DNA from: Ahaetulla prasina
Taxonomy: Eukaryota > Chordata > Lepidosauria > Squamata > Colubridae
DNA length: 64,000 nt
Assembly (NCBI RefSeq): GCF_028640845.1
Contig: NC_080546.1
Location: 68,415,205-68,479,204 of the forward strand
Reading direction: 5' to 3'
In this document: positions 11,067-20,589 of the stretch, one piece after another
How positions within the stretch are numbered: position 1 is the stretch's first letter
How the letters are laid out: each line of letters starts with the position of its first letter
Notes under the pieces: generated by a model
The model's input: only the letters and a program-made list of their open reading frames with translations
Database searches by the model: none
Told to the model about the DNA's origin: nothing
Position numbers and translations under genes: made by a program

Positions 11067-12951
11067 TCTCTACAACCTTCGCAACAAAGTGAAGGTTGGA
11101 GACTGGACGATAATTACCCAAAATAGCTGGGTCCAGGGAAGGTTTCTTGAGAAGGGGTCTCACCACCGCCTCTTTCAAGGTGGCAGGGAAAACCCTCTCC
11201 AGCAAGGAAGCATTGCTAATCCCCTGGAGCCAGCCTCGTGTCACCTCCTGTGTGGCCAGCACCAACCAGGAAGGGCACAGGTCCAGTAAACATGTGGTGG
11301 CATGAAGCCTCCCCAACAACCTGTCCACGTCCTCGAGAGCCACAGGGTCAAACTCATCCCAAACAATCTCGACAAGACGCGACTCTGCCCTCTCACTTGG
11401 ATCATCCCAATTCCGGTCCAAGCCATCCTGGAGCTGAACGATTTTATCGTATAGATAACCACTAAACTCCTCGGCACGTCCCTGCAAAGTGTCATCCCAC
11501 GCCTCCTGATGAAGGAGAGAGCGGGTCACCCGAAACAGGGCGGCCGGGCAGTTATCTGCCGATGCAATGAGGGTGGAAGCGTAAGAACTCTTCGCCTCCC
11601 TCAATGCCACCAGGTAGGCCTTAGAATAAGACCTAACTAGTGTCCGGTCAGCTTCGGAATGACTGGACCTCCAAGTACTCTCTAGGCGTCTTCTCCGGCG
11701 TTTCATCTCCCTCAGCCTCTCAGAGAACCAAGGGGCCAGCTGAGATCTGCACCAGGTCAGAGGCCGCAAAGGCACGACATGATCCAAAGCTCCAGCCGCG
11801 GGCTGTTTCCAGGCTACAACTAGTTCTTCAGCCGTGCCGTGGGCCAGATCCTCAGGGAATGGCCCAAGCTCTGTCAGGAACCTCTCGGGGTCCATCAGGC
11901 GCCTGGGACAGAACCAACGCATTGGTTCCGTCTCCCTGCAGTGGTGGGTGGTGGTCCAAAAGTCAAGGCGAAGGAGAAAATGATCTGACCATGACACCGG
12001 TTCTGTTACTAAATCATCTAATTCCAGATCATTTAACCACTGTCCGGAGATATAAATTAGATCCAGTGTGCCTCCTCCAGTGTGCGTAGGGCCATCAATT
12101 ACTTGAATCAGGTCCAAGGCCGTCATGGAAGCCTGGAACTCCCGGGCTGCCGTCGATGACAAGCCGGTCGATGGCAAGTTGAAATCCCCCATGACTATAA
12201 GTCTGGGGGTCTCAACCGCCACCCTGGCAAGCACCTCCAACAACTCGGGTAGGGCTGTAGTCACGCACCAAGGAGCCAGGTACGTGATCAACAGACCCAA
12301 CTGATTCCTATGGCCCCACCTCACAAAGAGGGATTCACAACCAGCTATCTGAGGAACAGTGGCCTCCCTCGGCTCTAGACTTTCCCTAATAACAACCGCC
12401 ACCCCCCCACCTCTACCTTGGGCTCTTGGTTGATGAAATGCTCGGAAACCCGGAGGGCACAACTCAACAAGGGGGACACCCCCCTCCGAGCCCAGCCAGG
12501 TCTCCGTAATGCCCATAAGGTCCGCGGACTCCCCCTGAATAAGGTCGCAAATCAGGGGGGCTTTATTAACCACAGACCGAGCATTACATAACATCAACCG
12601 AAGACCCAAGCTCTGAGGCTCATGGCCGCTCGGGGAACGGGTAAAGACTAAGGGGCCGGAGCACGTGATCGCTTTTAAACAGCGAGCCTGTGCTCCCAAA
12701 AATCGATACGGCCCCCCGCTTCTGCCATATCTGCCTCTCCCACTTACCGTACAGATAGAATGACCCTCTAAACCTGGAACAAACCCCTCCCCCTCTGCCT
12801 TCGGACCAGATGATGTAGTGCCGTGAGCAAGCGCAGGGACTGGACCCTTCCCCGATGGGTTACTCCCCCCACCCGTCTTATCCATCCTCCCCCTTAAAAA
12901 ACCCCTCTTTAAAAACCTATTTAAAAACCCCCAAAAATTCTTCTTGGCCAC
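10888..12951 (-). pseudogene. L2-2 endonuclease and RT N-terminus, 687-codon frame
   Basis: Starts at ATG 12,951 (MAKKNFWGFLNRF), after the 5' UTR. The endonuclease spans roughly residues 130-370: [21 protein letters not shown] (catalytic glutamate), [19 protein letters not shown] (aspartate and asparagine), SWSDHFLLRLDF (final histidine). A linker follows, then RT fingers [33 protein letters not shown] and [13 protein letters not shown]. The frame is lost near 10,920, where about 7 bases present in other copies are missing; the protein continues in the 9789-11066 frame. Apart from that frameshift the copy is remarkably open. Confidence 0.85.
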
Positions 12952-14152
12952 ATGCCACCTCTCTGGGTCCCAAGACCCTTCGTTAAGGTAGGCCCTTGAT
13001 AACCTGAAGGGCCATTCCTGCGAGGCGGGGGAACCTCGCAGTCATAATAGCTCAGTAGACGAATATCTCATGGAAAAATAAAAGATAAAACGACGGAAAA
13101 GGGTCCGTCCCTAACCGGCGTAGATGTTGCTCTCATTCTGATAGAATAAAGACCCGACAAAAGATGGTAAACCGTTTGGGCAAGTTCAGTCTGCCGTAGG
13201 ACAATAGATCTCATAATAGTCCCCGGGTCAATGCCACATAACATCGGGTCATTGAATCATAGACCGACCATATTGTCTGCTTCACCCCTGTCCTTATCGT
13301 AGATGGAAAAAACAGGCCAAAATGCCGACCCATGCCACCAAAATGGCCAGCCTGCAATCCATCGAAATCCGGGGGACCAGAGAGACCGGCCCAAATCCAG
13401 AGGGTCCAGTAAACAACCAAAGGGTCCAGAGGTCCGGCCAAGTCCAATGACCTCCCCCTCGGAAGCTGGCATGATGATATCCCCCTCGGTTGCCGGCCGC
13501 CAAGATGAAAAAGTCTCCCTCGGATTCCCGGCTTAGCACCGTCATGGGATAGGGGCTCATGCAGCTCGGTGGTCAGGAAGAATGGGGCTCGCCTCAATGC
13601 CACCAGTGCCGCCCATGCCGCCACCGCTAGAGCCGCCATTAATACTGCTGGGCACATGGCACCAACATGCCGCTGATGGAAATCAAGGCCAGACCGCCAA
13701 AATGCCGCTGATGGAGATCGCGGCCAGGAAATATGCCGCTGGTAGAAATTGTGGCAAAAGCAAGCCATGGCCGAAAGTCAGCTGAGGAATCGGCCGATGT
13801 TTGGGCCCATGGGGATTCCGCCCTGAAACGGCCCACCACGATGCCACCGATGTTATCTGCGGCCAGGAAATTGAGGTGAGCCAGGCCGGAATGTCGCCCC
13901 ACACCCTAAAATGGCTGCTGCCATCCGCTGCTCATCCAGAACTCTGGCTCTGCTCTCAGCAGCCAAGGACCCACCGAGGTCCAAAGACCTCACTCTTTGC
14001 TGCCGGCATGTTGACCAACCTAGAGCCGGAGACCAAGCAGCCCGGCGGTCAGCAGAATGGCGTTTTGGCTCGGGAACTCCCAGCCGCCGTCTCCATGGGA
14101 TTTAAAACGCTGCCATTACGTGCATGCGCAGAAGAACTATAGAAGATATCTT
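12952..14152 (-). promoter_or_regulatory. L2-2 5' UTR with presumed internal promoter
   Basis: About 1.2 kb of GC- and CpG-rich non-coding sequence directly upstream of the L2-2 start codon. Its start-proximal part (complement of GCCACCTCTCTGGGTCCCAA near 12,955-12,975) is also found at 34,043-34,062 in L2-4. LINEs of this kind transcribe from a promoter inside the 5' UTR, so this is the presumed promoter; no specific factor site is claimed. The far end (14,105-14,150) contains TGCATGCGCAGAA, also seen near 35,173 in L2-4. Confidence 0.65.
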
Positions 14153-14157
14153 CTATA

Positions 14158-14430
14158 GAAGTTAGCGAATCCCAGGAAGCTCTGGAGTTGCCTGCCAATT
14201 CAGAACTGCTTTCACTTTCCCTGAATCCATATCTACACCTCCACTGGAAATTTGGTAGCCCAGCTGGCATTCAGTTTCCACAGCCTTCATGGCTTCCTCC
14301 ATAGCCGGGGAAGGAGAGTAGAGGGTCTCAGGGGTAGTTGCTGAGCCCGTGCCCACTGTTCCTTCCATGGACTTCTTTTCTTTTTCCATCTACTCTGAGT
14401 CTTCGTGCCACCCAGTCAATGCTTGGGGCT
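14158..14430 (-). pseudogene. G1 gag N-terminus fused to an RT fragment
   Basis: A minus-strand frame opening at 14,389 begins with a gag-leader-like sequence (MEKEKKSMEG, then MEEAMKAVETEC) and passes without a stop into LGYQISSGGVDMDSGKVKAVLNW, an unmistakable Gypsy RT block (the LGYRIS..MD..KV block in G6). The rest of gag, protease and the RT palm are missing, so an internal deletion has joined the two. The reading continues to FLGFANFYR, where L2-2 entered. Confidence 0.7.
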
Positions 14431-14496
14431 CAGGGCCCTGGATGGCCCACTGAAATTCTGGGGAGCTGCTTTAGATTGAAAAGGGTTTCATGTTAA

Positions 14497-14873
14497 TGTC
14501 AGTGTTCCAACACTCCCAACGAAATCTAACTCTGAGGCTTGAAATTCCTCAAAGCTAACTTTTATTAGAGATGTTATATTGGCATAACTCAAATCTGAAA
14601 GCTTCCGGGTTTTCCACACCCAAAAGAAAGTTCAAGGCCTTGTCCTTCACCCATATGTCCACCAATCATGTACAGTCCGGAATAGAAGATATCTTCCCAT
14701 TCTTCTCAGCACAGCTGCAAGGCCCCTTGGCCTTGACTTTCTATAAAGAATTTTGTTTTGACTACATGTCTTCTTCTTTATACTATCCCCCCTCCCAACT
14801 TTCCATGGTAGGACTTGTGGCAGGCCTGGAGCCTGAAGGCACAAAGGTAGAAAGATGGCTTCCAGGTCTGACA
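14497..14873 (-). repeat. G1 5' LTR
   Basis: 377 bp, TGTCAG...CTGACA, aligned with the 3' LTR at 6130-6527 but about 20 bp shorter, with scattered substitutions and short indels. Directly outside it L1-2 resumes (CACAACATTGGAAG, the QHWK block). Confidence 0.9.
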
Positions 14874-15103
14874 GGCACAACATTGGAAGGGCGAGGAGAT
14901 CCCCACAGAGGAAAAGATAATAACAAAAAATTTAGAATGTGCAGAAATGAATAAACTAACATTTGAAATTAAAGAAAAGGAAGACACTGAATATTTTGAG
15001 GTATGGGATCTGTTTTATTGATGGTTAAATGAGAGAAACAGGAATTAGAACTTCTAAAATTACAAGGGAAAGATTAATTTTATTATTAGGGTTGATCACT
15101 GTA

Positions 15104-15685
15104 TGTTGTGTCTTGCCCGCTCTCACCGCAGCCGGGGTCTTCTTATCTGCTTCCGAACGCAGATAAGTATGCCTAGTATGCCTCCCGGCCCCAGCCCTGG
15201 CTCCATGCCCAGACAGGCTGAGGAGGAGGGGGCACCTCCCGGCCCCAGCCCTGGCTCCATGCCCAGACAGGCTGTGGAGGAGGGAGTACCTCCCGGCCCC
15301 AGCCCTGGCTCCATGCCCAGGCAAACGGAGCAACTAGACCCCTCCCCCTCCCCCACAGCATGTGAGCCTGAGGGAGGTTTATTACCAACAGCTGCCGACC
15401 GGAGTGACCCTCGCTTCAGAAGAATTGATAGGTGGCGGCGTCAGAAGGAAGGGAGGGGCAGGCCTGGATAAGTGCTGAGTCATGGAGCCACACCCCATGG
15501 CCTATATAAAGGATCTGCTTTCTGGCAGTCTCTGAGTCAGGCAAAGTCTAAACATATCTTGCTGAAGTCACTTTCTGGTCTCCTGCCTGCCTTGAGGACT
15601 TTGCTAGGACTTTGGCAGAGCTGCAGAGGCACGCCTGATTCGGATTTCCCTGACCCGGCCGTCAGCGGAGGAGTGGGACACGACA
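15104..15685 (+). mobile_element. Solo LTR, 582 bp, with TSD CTGTA
   Basis: Begins TGTTGTGTC and ends GGGACACGACA, an inverted-end pair, flanked on both sides by CTGTA (15099-15103 and 15686-15690), a perfect 5-bp target duplication. TATATAAA at 15503-15510 is a TATA box in the expected orientation. No internal retroviral sequence lies beside it, so two LTRs recombined and left one. It sits in the L1-2 3' UTR. It shares only its first bases (TGTTGTGTC) with the G2 LTR; its family is not identified. Confidence 0.88.
15181..15322 (+). repeat. 54-bp tandem repeat in the solo LTR
   Basis: Two full units (15181-15234, 15235-15288) and most of a third (from 15289), starting CCTCCCGGCCCCAGCCCTGG each time and differing at only a few bases. 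54 is a multiple of three, so the repeat reads open in several frames as an 18-residue proline/glycine-rich repeat; this is most likely incidental. It lies about 180-320 bp upstream of the TATA box, where U3 enhancer repeats occur. Confidence 0.9.
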
Positions 15686-15904
15686 CTGTAACTTATTAAT
15701 TTTGATTAGTATTAACAATAAATATGTATTAATATTATGAGAAAAAAGCACTGTCGTTATGAGATTACTATTAGAGAATACTATTATTATTAATATGATG
15801 AACATTACTCAAAAAAATTGTAACCAGACAGCACACTGTTTATATGGATTTTGAATATATTGCTCTTTCTATTTATCTTAATAAACAATAAAAAATAAAA
15901 TAAA

Positions 15905-16385
15905 TTACCAACTCTTCAGCATTGTCAAGGCTAAAAGGCTCTTTTCCGTTGTTGGAAGAAATGTCCATCTTGGTTCAGTTCCAAGTGGGGAGAAACATTC
16001 TGGAAACATGGAGGCTATTTGGAAAGATGGTTTAATGGTGAACAGGACCACATGGTTTGAGGTCCTGGGCAAAGTGAGCACCTGGGTGAGAGAGAGAGAA
16101 AGAGATTTATACCCTCTCTTGAGCCCTGCCTTAGAGCTTCCTGTTCCTGTGTAAGGGCAGGTATGCTGATTGGTTGTCAGACTCCCATGGTGCCATGCAG
16201 GGGTAACTTTGTAGGTTGTCATGAGTCCCAGGCTTGGTTGAATCTTGCTGGGTGATGAGGTAATGAAGCTAATCTTATCATGTCCTGAGGGTGAAGGTCT
16301 TAATCCCACCACCTGGAGCTGAAGTGTGGGGCAGGGAGCTGCAGGGAGCTGCTTTGTCTCTAAAAACATTTCTTCTTTTCTCATC
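15905..16385 (-). mobile_element. LTR-like block, minus strand
   Basis: Not coding, but it has promoter architecture on the minus strand: a CCAAT box (complement of 16169-16173), then about 60 bp downstream a TATA box (complement of 16104-16113, GGTATAAATC), then ATTAAA (complement of 16031-16036) about 70 bp further on. This order fits an LTR U3-R. TG...CA edges are uncertain and I could not find a target duplication, so boundaries are approximate. It follows the A-tail of L1-2 directly. Confidence 0.5.
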
Positions 16386-17459
16386 CAGGGAAATATAATA
16401 TTCTGCCTTTTTAATATTTAATTCTTCTAGGAGATGGGTGGGTGCTAACTTTCTTACACAATAGTATGATGAATTATTTGCAAGATTTTATCTCAGCATC
16501 TGTGGTAATCTTTTTTCTGCATATTTCTGTAGTCACTAATATTCCTTTTGAAAATTCCAATATAGTACTTATTAAAATAAGGAAAAGAGGCCTTAAATGC
16601 GCAAATAAAAACAAATTTTATTTACAGTATGTTTTTGTCCTTCAAATCAAACTTTTCCACATTATTTTTCCTGCTCCCTATCCTCATTTAATCCATTGAT
16701 CTTATATTTTTCAAATTTTTATATTTTTTTTATTTTATATTTAAAGACTACAATAATGGCATACAAAGGAAAGCTTTCCAAATTATGTTTTAATCAGCTT
16801 CCTTTTCTACACATATATTTTCATGTTTTTATTTAATTTATTATACTTATTTGGCCAAATGCTTTAACCAGTGAAACAGAAAAGATTAGCAGAATTTGAA
16901 TGATAGAAACCTCACAAGTGTTTTAAACCAAACAAAGCTATAAGAAGCAAAAGCAATAAAATATTTATAGAAACCAATCAACTACGGCTAAGATTAGTAC
17001 TTTTTCATTTTAATATGCAATCTTACTTTTTATTTTTATATTTTATATGAAAAGGTCTATCCTCCTTGTTTCATTGCATAAAGTTATATTCATTACTCTA
17101 AAAGGGTCTGTAGATTCTAATTTGAGAGGCTTATAAATTCTGCTTGGCTTTAGCCCTGTACCAATGAAGACTGGCCTGTCTCCTATAACATCATACTGGT
17201 AGAAGCATTTACTTGGATGGGTATTAGATCCATCTGACACATAGATTCCCCCTTGAGTGGAGCAGATGAGTCTAAATCTACTCTATTCTATTTATTCTAT
17301 ATTACACTGATTTTTTTTCAGGAATATTTTTGGCCTTCAATCCAAAAATAAAAAGTTTTTATTTACCCAGCCTCAATATTATTCATATTTTAACTGGTAA
17401 ATGCTAAGATTTGGTCAAGGAATTTGGAGGGCATACTGATTTAGGAAGGTACATTTAAC
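16386..17459. other. AT-rich DNA with no recognised element
   Basis: About 1.07 kb that matches none of the repeat families seen elsewhere in the window. It has several AATAAA-like strings, short A/T runs and one 80-codon minus-strand ORF (17043-17282). It is one of two stretches that may be single-copy host sequence. Confidence 0.5.
17043..17282 (-). other. Unrecognised 80-codon ORF, possible exon or old remnant
   Basis: Minus-strand open stretch between an in-frame TAG and TAA. Its composition looks protein-like: blocks RLICSTQGGIYVSDGSN, CFYQYDVIGDRPVFIG and IYKPLKLESTDPF, with balanced residues and no low-complexity runs, unlike chance ORFs in AT-rich DNA. It has no ATG before the conserved-looking part. 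A weak TTTAG acceptor precedes it (complement of about 17,275-17,279) with a poor pyrimidine tract; a GTAATG that could be a donor follows the DPFR codons. I do not recognise the family. It may be an exon of a host gene, an ERV env remnant, or chance. Confidence 0.3.
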
Positions 17460-17711
17460 ATAATTTCTTCTTATTCTTATTCTTATTTATTATTTATTCA
17501 ATTTTTATACCGCCCTTCTCCCGAAGGACTCAGGGCAGTTTACAGCCAAATAAAACAACATAAACATAGACAAAAATTAAAAACATATTAAAGACTGATT
17601 ATAAAATGGCCTAATAGAATTAAAACTAGGATAACACCATCATAAAACCCCCACTTAAAAATTTCATCAGGCTAGCCCCGTACGGTGCAATAAAAAAGTC
17701 TTGAACTCGCG

Positions 17712-18230
17712 TTAAAAGTCCGGAGGTCGGAGAGTTGATGCAATATAGATGTTGAACAGGAGAGGCGAGAGAACCGACCCCTGCGGCACCCCACATATGA
17801 GGTGCCTTGAGGTCAATCTCTGCCCCCCTGCCAACACCGTCTGCAATTGGTTGGAGAGATATGAGGAGAACCCCAGAAAAACGATCCCTCCCACTCCCAA
17901 ACCCCCCAGCCACCACAGCAGGATACCATGGTCGATGGTATCAAAAGCCGCTGAGAGATCTAATAGGACCAGGACAGAGGAACAACCCCTGTCCCGAGAC
18001 CTCCAGAAATCATCAACTAACGCGACCAAAGTCATCTCCGTGCTGTATCCAGGCCTGAAGCCAGACTGGAATGGGTCTAGATAGACAGTTTCATCCAGGT
18101 ACCGGGGAAGCTGACAAGTCACCACACTCTCAACAACCTTCGCCACAAAGCGAAGGTTGGAGACAGGACGGTAGTTTGCCAAAATAGCCAGGTCCAGGGA
18201 GGGCTTCTTAAAGAGGGGCCTCACCACCAC
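17712..18230 (-). pseudogene. L2-3 RT fragment
   Basis: 172-codon frame with RT fingers [33 protein letters not shown], motif [17 protein letters not shown] and motif [17 protein letters not shown]. Motif C (YADD) is gone with the internal deletion, after which the frame runs into the LRPPDF C-terminal remnant. Non-functional. Confidence 0.8.
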
Positions 18231-18276
18231 CTCTTTTAAGGCAGTAGGAAAGACACCCTCTACTAAAGAGGCATTG

Positions 18277-18767
18277 TGTCAGCCTCCACTCCAATCCTCA
18301 TATATTTTTTGTACAATTTATATTCAGTAGTTGGAATGTATTGGGTTCTTTCTGTAATGTAAAATAGTTTAAAGATGTAAGAGGTATCACTGCCCTATAC
18401 AGGGTAAGGGAAGAGGGCCCTTTAAGAGTATCGTCTGACATAACAGAAGGGGAGGGGTGATTAACGGCTGAATGTTAGAGCGCGGGCTTTTTCAACAGAG
18501 ACTGCATTCCTGAGATGATTAACAGCTAGAGACCGGGGGAAGAAGATTACCACGGGGGCCGAGAAGGAGCTGGCATTGGACCAGACCATCCTGACCTCCT
18601 GAGGAGAGGAGGGACAAATGGGGGGATATGGAATGTTAGCCATATTTTGTCTCAGATCCAACTTTATACTGCTGCAGTCATGATGTATCTAGTAAAAGTA
18701 CTTTTCTTTATTTGCAAATAAAGTAAAGGTGTATTCTTTCCTAAATATAATCAGAGGCAGCCTGACA
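18277..18767 (+). mobile_element. Solo LTR of a chromovirus, TSD CATTG
   Basis: 491 bp, TGTCAGCCTCC...GGCAGCCTGACA, with CATTG immediately outside each end (18272-18276 and 18768-18772). It is the same family as the G7 LTR (61970-62475, opposite orientation) and the solo LTR at 59343-59821: shared GAGGGCCCTTTAAGAGT, AAGGAGCTGGCATTGGACCA and the terminal AATATAATCAGAGGCAGCC block. AATAAA occurs at 18717-18722. It interrupts L2-3, so it is younger than that L2. Confidence 0.92.
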
Positions 18768-19232
18768 CATTGATAATTCCCAGGAGCCAGCCTCGCGTAA
18801 CCTCCTGTGTGGCCAGTACCAACCAGGAGGGACACGGGTCCAATAAACATGTGGTCGCATTCAGCCTCCTCAGTATCCTGTCCATGTCCTCAAGAGTCAC
18901 AGCATCAAACTCTCCCCAGATAACATTCTCAAGAACTAATCTGTCAGCCCACCCGAATCTACCCAATCAGCGTCCAAACCGTCCCGGATCCGAGCGATTT
19001 TATCGGACAGATATTGTCCAAAATCCTCAGCACGACCCTGCAAGGGGTCCTCCCGAGCTCCCTGTGCAAGAAGGGAGCGGGTTACCCTAAACAGGGTGGC
19101 TGGGGGGTTATCTGCCGATGCAATAAGAGCGGAAAAATAATTATGTTTTGCCGTTCTTATCGCCACTAGGTAGGTCTGAATATGAGACCTTACTAGTGTT
19201 CGATCGGATTCAGATCAGCTGGACCTCCAAAC

Positions 19233-19550
19233 AGTTATTAAGTTATTATTAAATATCTTATTTCTTCCTGAGCAAAGAGAGTGGAGAAAGGGGAAGATGA
19301 AAAGCCTTTGGGATTTCAATGACACATTCTGCTTATTTGCTGGGTTTTGGAGAAGAGATTAAGCTTCTCCAAAACTTAATTTTAAGAGATTAGCTAGATT
19401 AAGAGCTAAAAATGTTAACACTAGCCTTAATTAGTTATAATTAAACTTATAAAACTTAATTAGTGTTTCTTACCTGTTTAATATTTTCAAAACATATTAA
19501 TAAAATAATTATCATATGATAATATAATAAAATTATTCAAAAGAAACAGA
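19233..19550. other. AT-rich spacer with a perfect hairpin
   Basis: No coding or repeat-family match seen. TTTTGGAGAAG (19345-19355) and its exact complement CTTCTCCAAAA (19364-19374) flank an 8-base loop. No T-run follows and no known structured RNA is recognised, so no function is assigned. Confidence 0.5.
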
Positions 19551-19626
19551 TCAACAAAAAGAGGAGGTGGAGTTACACTATAAGTAAGAGATCACTACGT
19601 ATCTACAGAAATGCACATGATCAAAG

Positions 19627-20589
19627 CAGGGGTGAAATCTAAAAATTTTCCCTACTGGTTCTGTGGGTGTGGTGGTCAGGTGACTGTGTGGGCATGGCCA
19701 ATAACAATAAATAATAAAAATAAAGTACACAAAACAATAAGAGGTACCAAAAACCAACTTTCACATTTACACACACACAACACAACACAACAGACTCACA
19801 CACAATGTAAAAGCAGCTGCACTTCACCCAAAATGGCCCCGGCAACAAGCAGGAACTCACACAACCACAAAAAGCCCAAAAATCAACTTTCACACTTTAC
19901 ACAACACAACACAACACAACACAACTGACTCATACACAATGTAAAAACAGCTGCACTTCACCCAAAATGGCCCCTGCAGCAAGAAGAAACCTCACACAGC
20001 CACAAAAAGCCCAAAAACCAACTTTCACAGTTTACACACACACAACACAACACAACACAACTGACACACACACACACAAACACAAAATGCCACATATTGT
20101 GAGATTTTGTGTGTTTGTGTAGTTAGTTTGTTAGTTTGTAGTTAGTTTGTGTAGTTAGTTGTGTAGTAAGAGTGAAACACTACAGAAACACACCAAATCT
20201 CAGAAAGCTGCACAAATATTTTATTTTATTGTTTTATTTTATTTTTAGATAAAAGCAGTTAAATTTAAAACTTCCTTAACTTTAAATTGCTATGTCTAAA
20301 AAAAAAATAAAACTCCTAAAAAAACCCAATTAACTATTTTTTTAAAGCTCCCTCCCTTCCCTTACTTACCCAATTAAAAGGAAAAGGCAGGCAGACTGAG
20401 TTGCTCATCGGTGAGATGGATTGAAGGCAGGCAGATTCAGTTGCTAGCTGATGCAATTGATTGCAACAGCAGAAGCAAGACCAGAATAGCGAGTGAGACC
20501 GAAAGAACCAGGAAGCTGCCAAGTAGGCAAGTGGGGACCAGGCAATTGGGTGGGCATGGGTGGGTGGGGCAGGGAGCATTTCACCCCTG
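19627..20589. mobile_element. Non-autonomous hAT element, 963 bp, TSD GATCAAAG
   Basis: Terminal inverted repeats CAGGGGTGAAAT / ATTTCACCCCTG (12 bp, perfect) and a perfect 8-bp duplication GATCAAAG (19619-19626, 20590-20597), the hAT hallmark. Removing the element plus one duplication restores the CR1 endonuclease frame exactly (MHMIKDKIPPECIW). The interior has no transposase; it holds a tandem repeat (19747-20090), a short GTTAGTTTGT repeat region and AT-rich sequence. The subterminal GGTTCTGTGGGTGTGG and GGGTGGGCATGGGTGGG motifs are partly complementary. Confidence 0.93.
19747..20090 (+). repeat. Roughly 127-bp tandem repeat inside the hAT element
   Basis: Two and a half units, each with AACCAACTTTCACA-type start, an ACACAACACA run, TGTAAAA(A/G)CAGCTGCACTTCACCC, AAAATGGCCCC(G/T)GCA and CACAAAAAGCCCAAAAA. 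Units begin near 19,750, 19,877 and 20,010. The embedded ACACA runs vary in length, so copy number is probably polymorphic. Confidence 0.8.

Larger units (their letters stand above)
17470..19232 (-). mobile_element. L2-3: degraded L2-like LINE
   Basis: Minus-strand copy with the conserved 3' end (complement of CCGCCCTTCTCCCGAAGGAC near 17,511-17,530) and a short TTATT tail. An internal deletion near 17,740 joins the very C-terminus to the RT motif B region. RT fingers and palm are read at 17,712-18,230, then a solo LTR interrupts (18277-18767), and the linker between endonuclease and RT resumes at 18,773-19,232 (LFRVTRSLLAQG, DKIARIRDGLD). 5' truncated. Confidence 0.85.

Noticed and set aside
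11640..14142. Several plus-strand frames of 100-150 codons
   Set aside because: They are antisense to the L2-2 ORF and its GC-rich 5' UTR; no domain is recognisable.
15103..15471. Proline-rich 122-codon ORF with 18-residue repeats
   Set aside because: It lies entirely within a solo LTR with a perfect TSD; openness follows from a GC-rich 54-bp repeat being divisible by three.
15905..16384. 159-codon minus-strand ORF
   Set aside because: No domain recognised, and the same interval has CCAAT, TATA and ATTAAA signals in LTR order, so it is better read as a regulatory block.
17310..17340. Plus-strand splice acceptor-like string TGATTTTTTTTCAGGAA
   Set aside because: No open or protein-like exon follows on the plus strand; T-runs before CAG are frequent in AT-rich DNA.
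19345..19374. 11-bp perfect hairpin as a terminator or structured RNA
   Set aside because: Isolated, no T-run or neighbouring gene; recorded only as a feature of the spacer.
19747..20090. Regularly spaced repeats resembling a CRISPR array
   Set aside because: The units are contiguous tandem repeats without unique spacers, inside a hAT element in eukaryotic DNA, with no cas genes.
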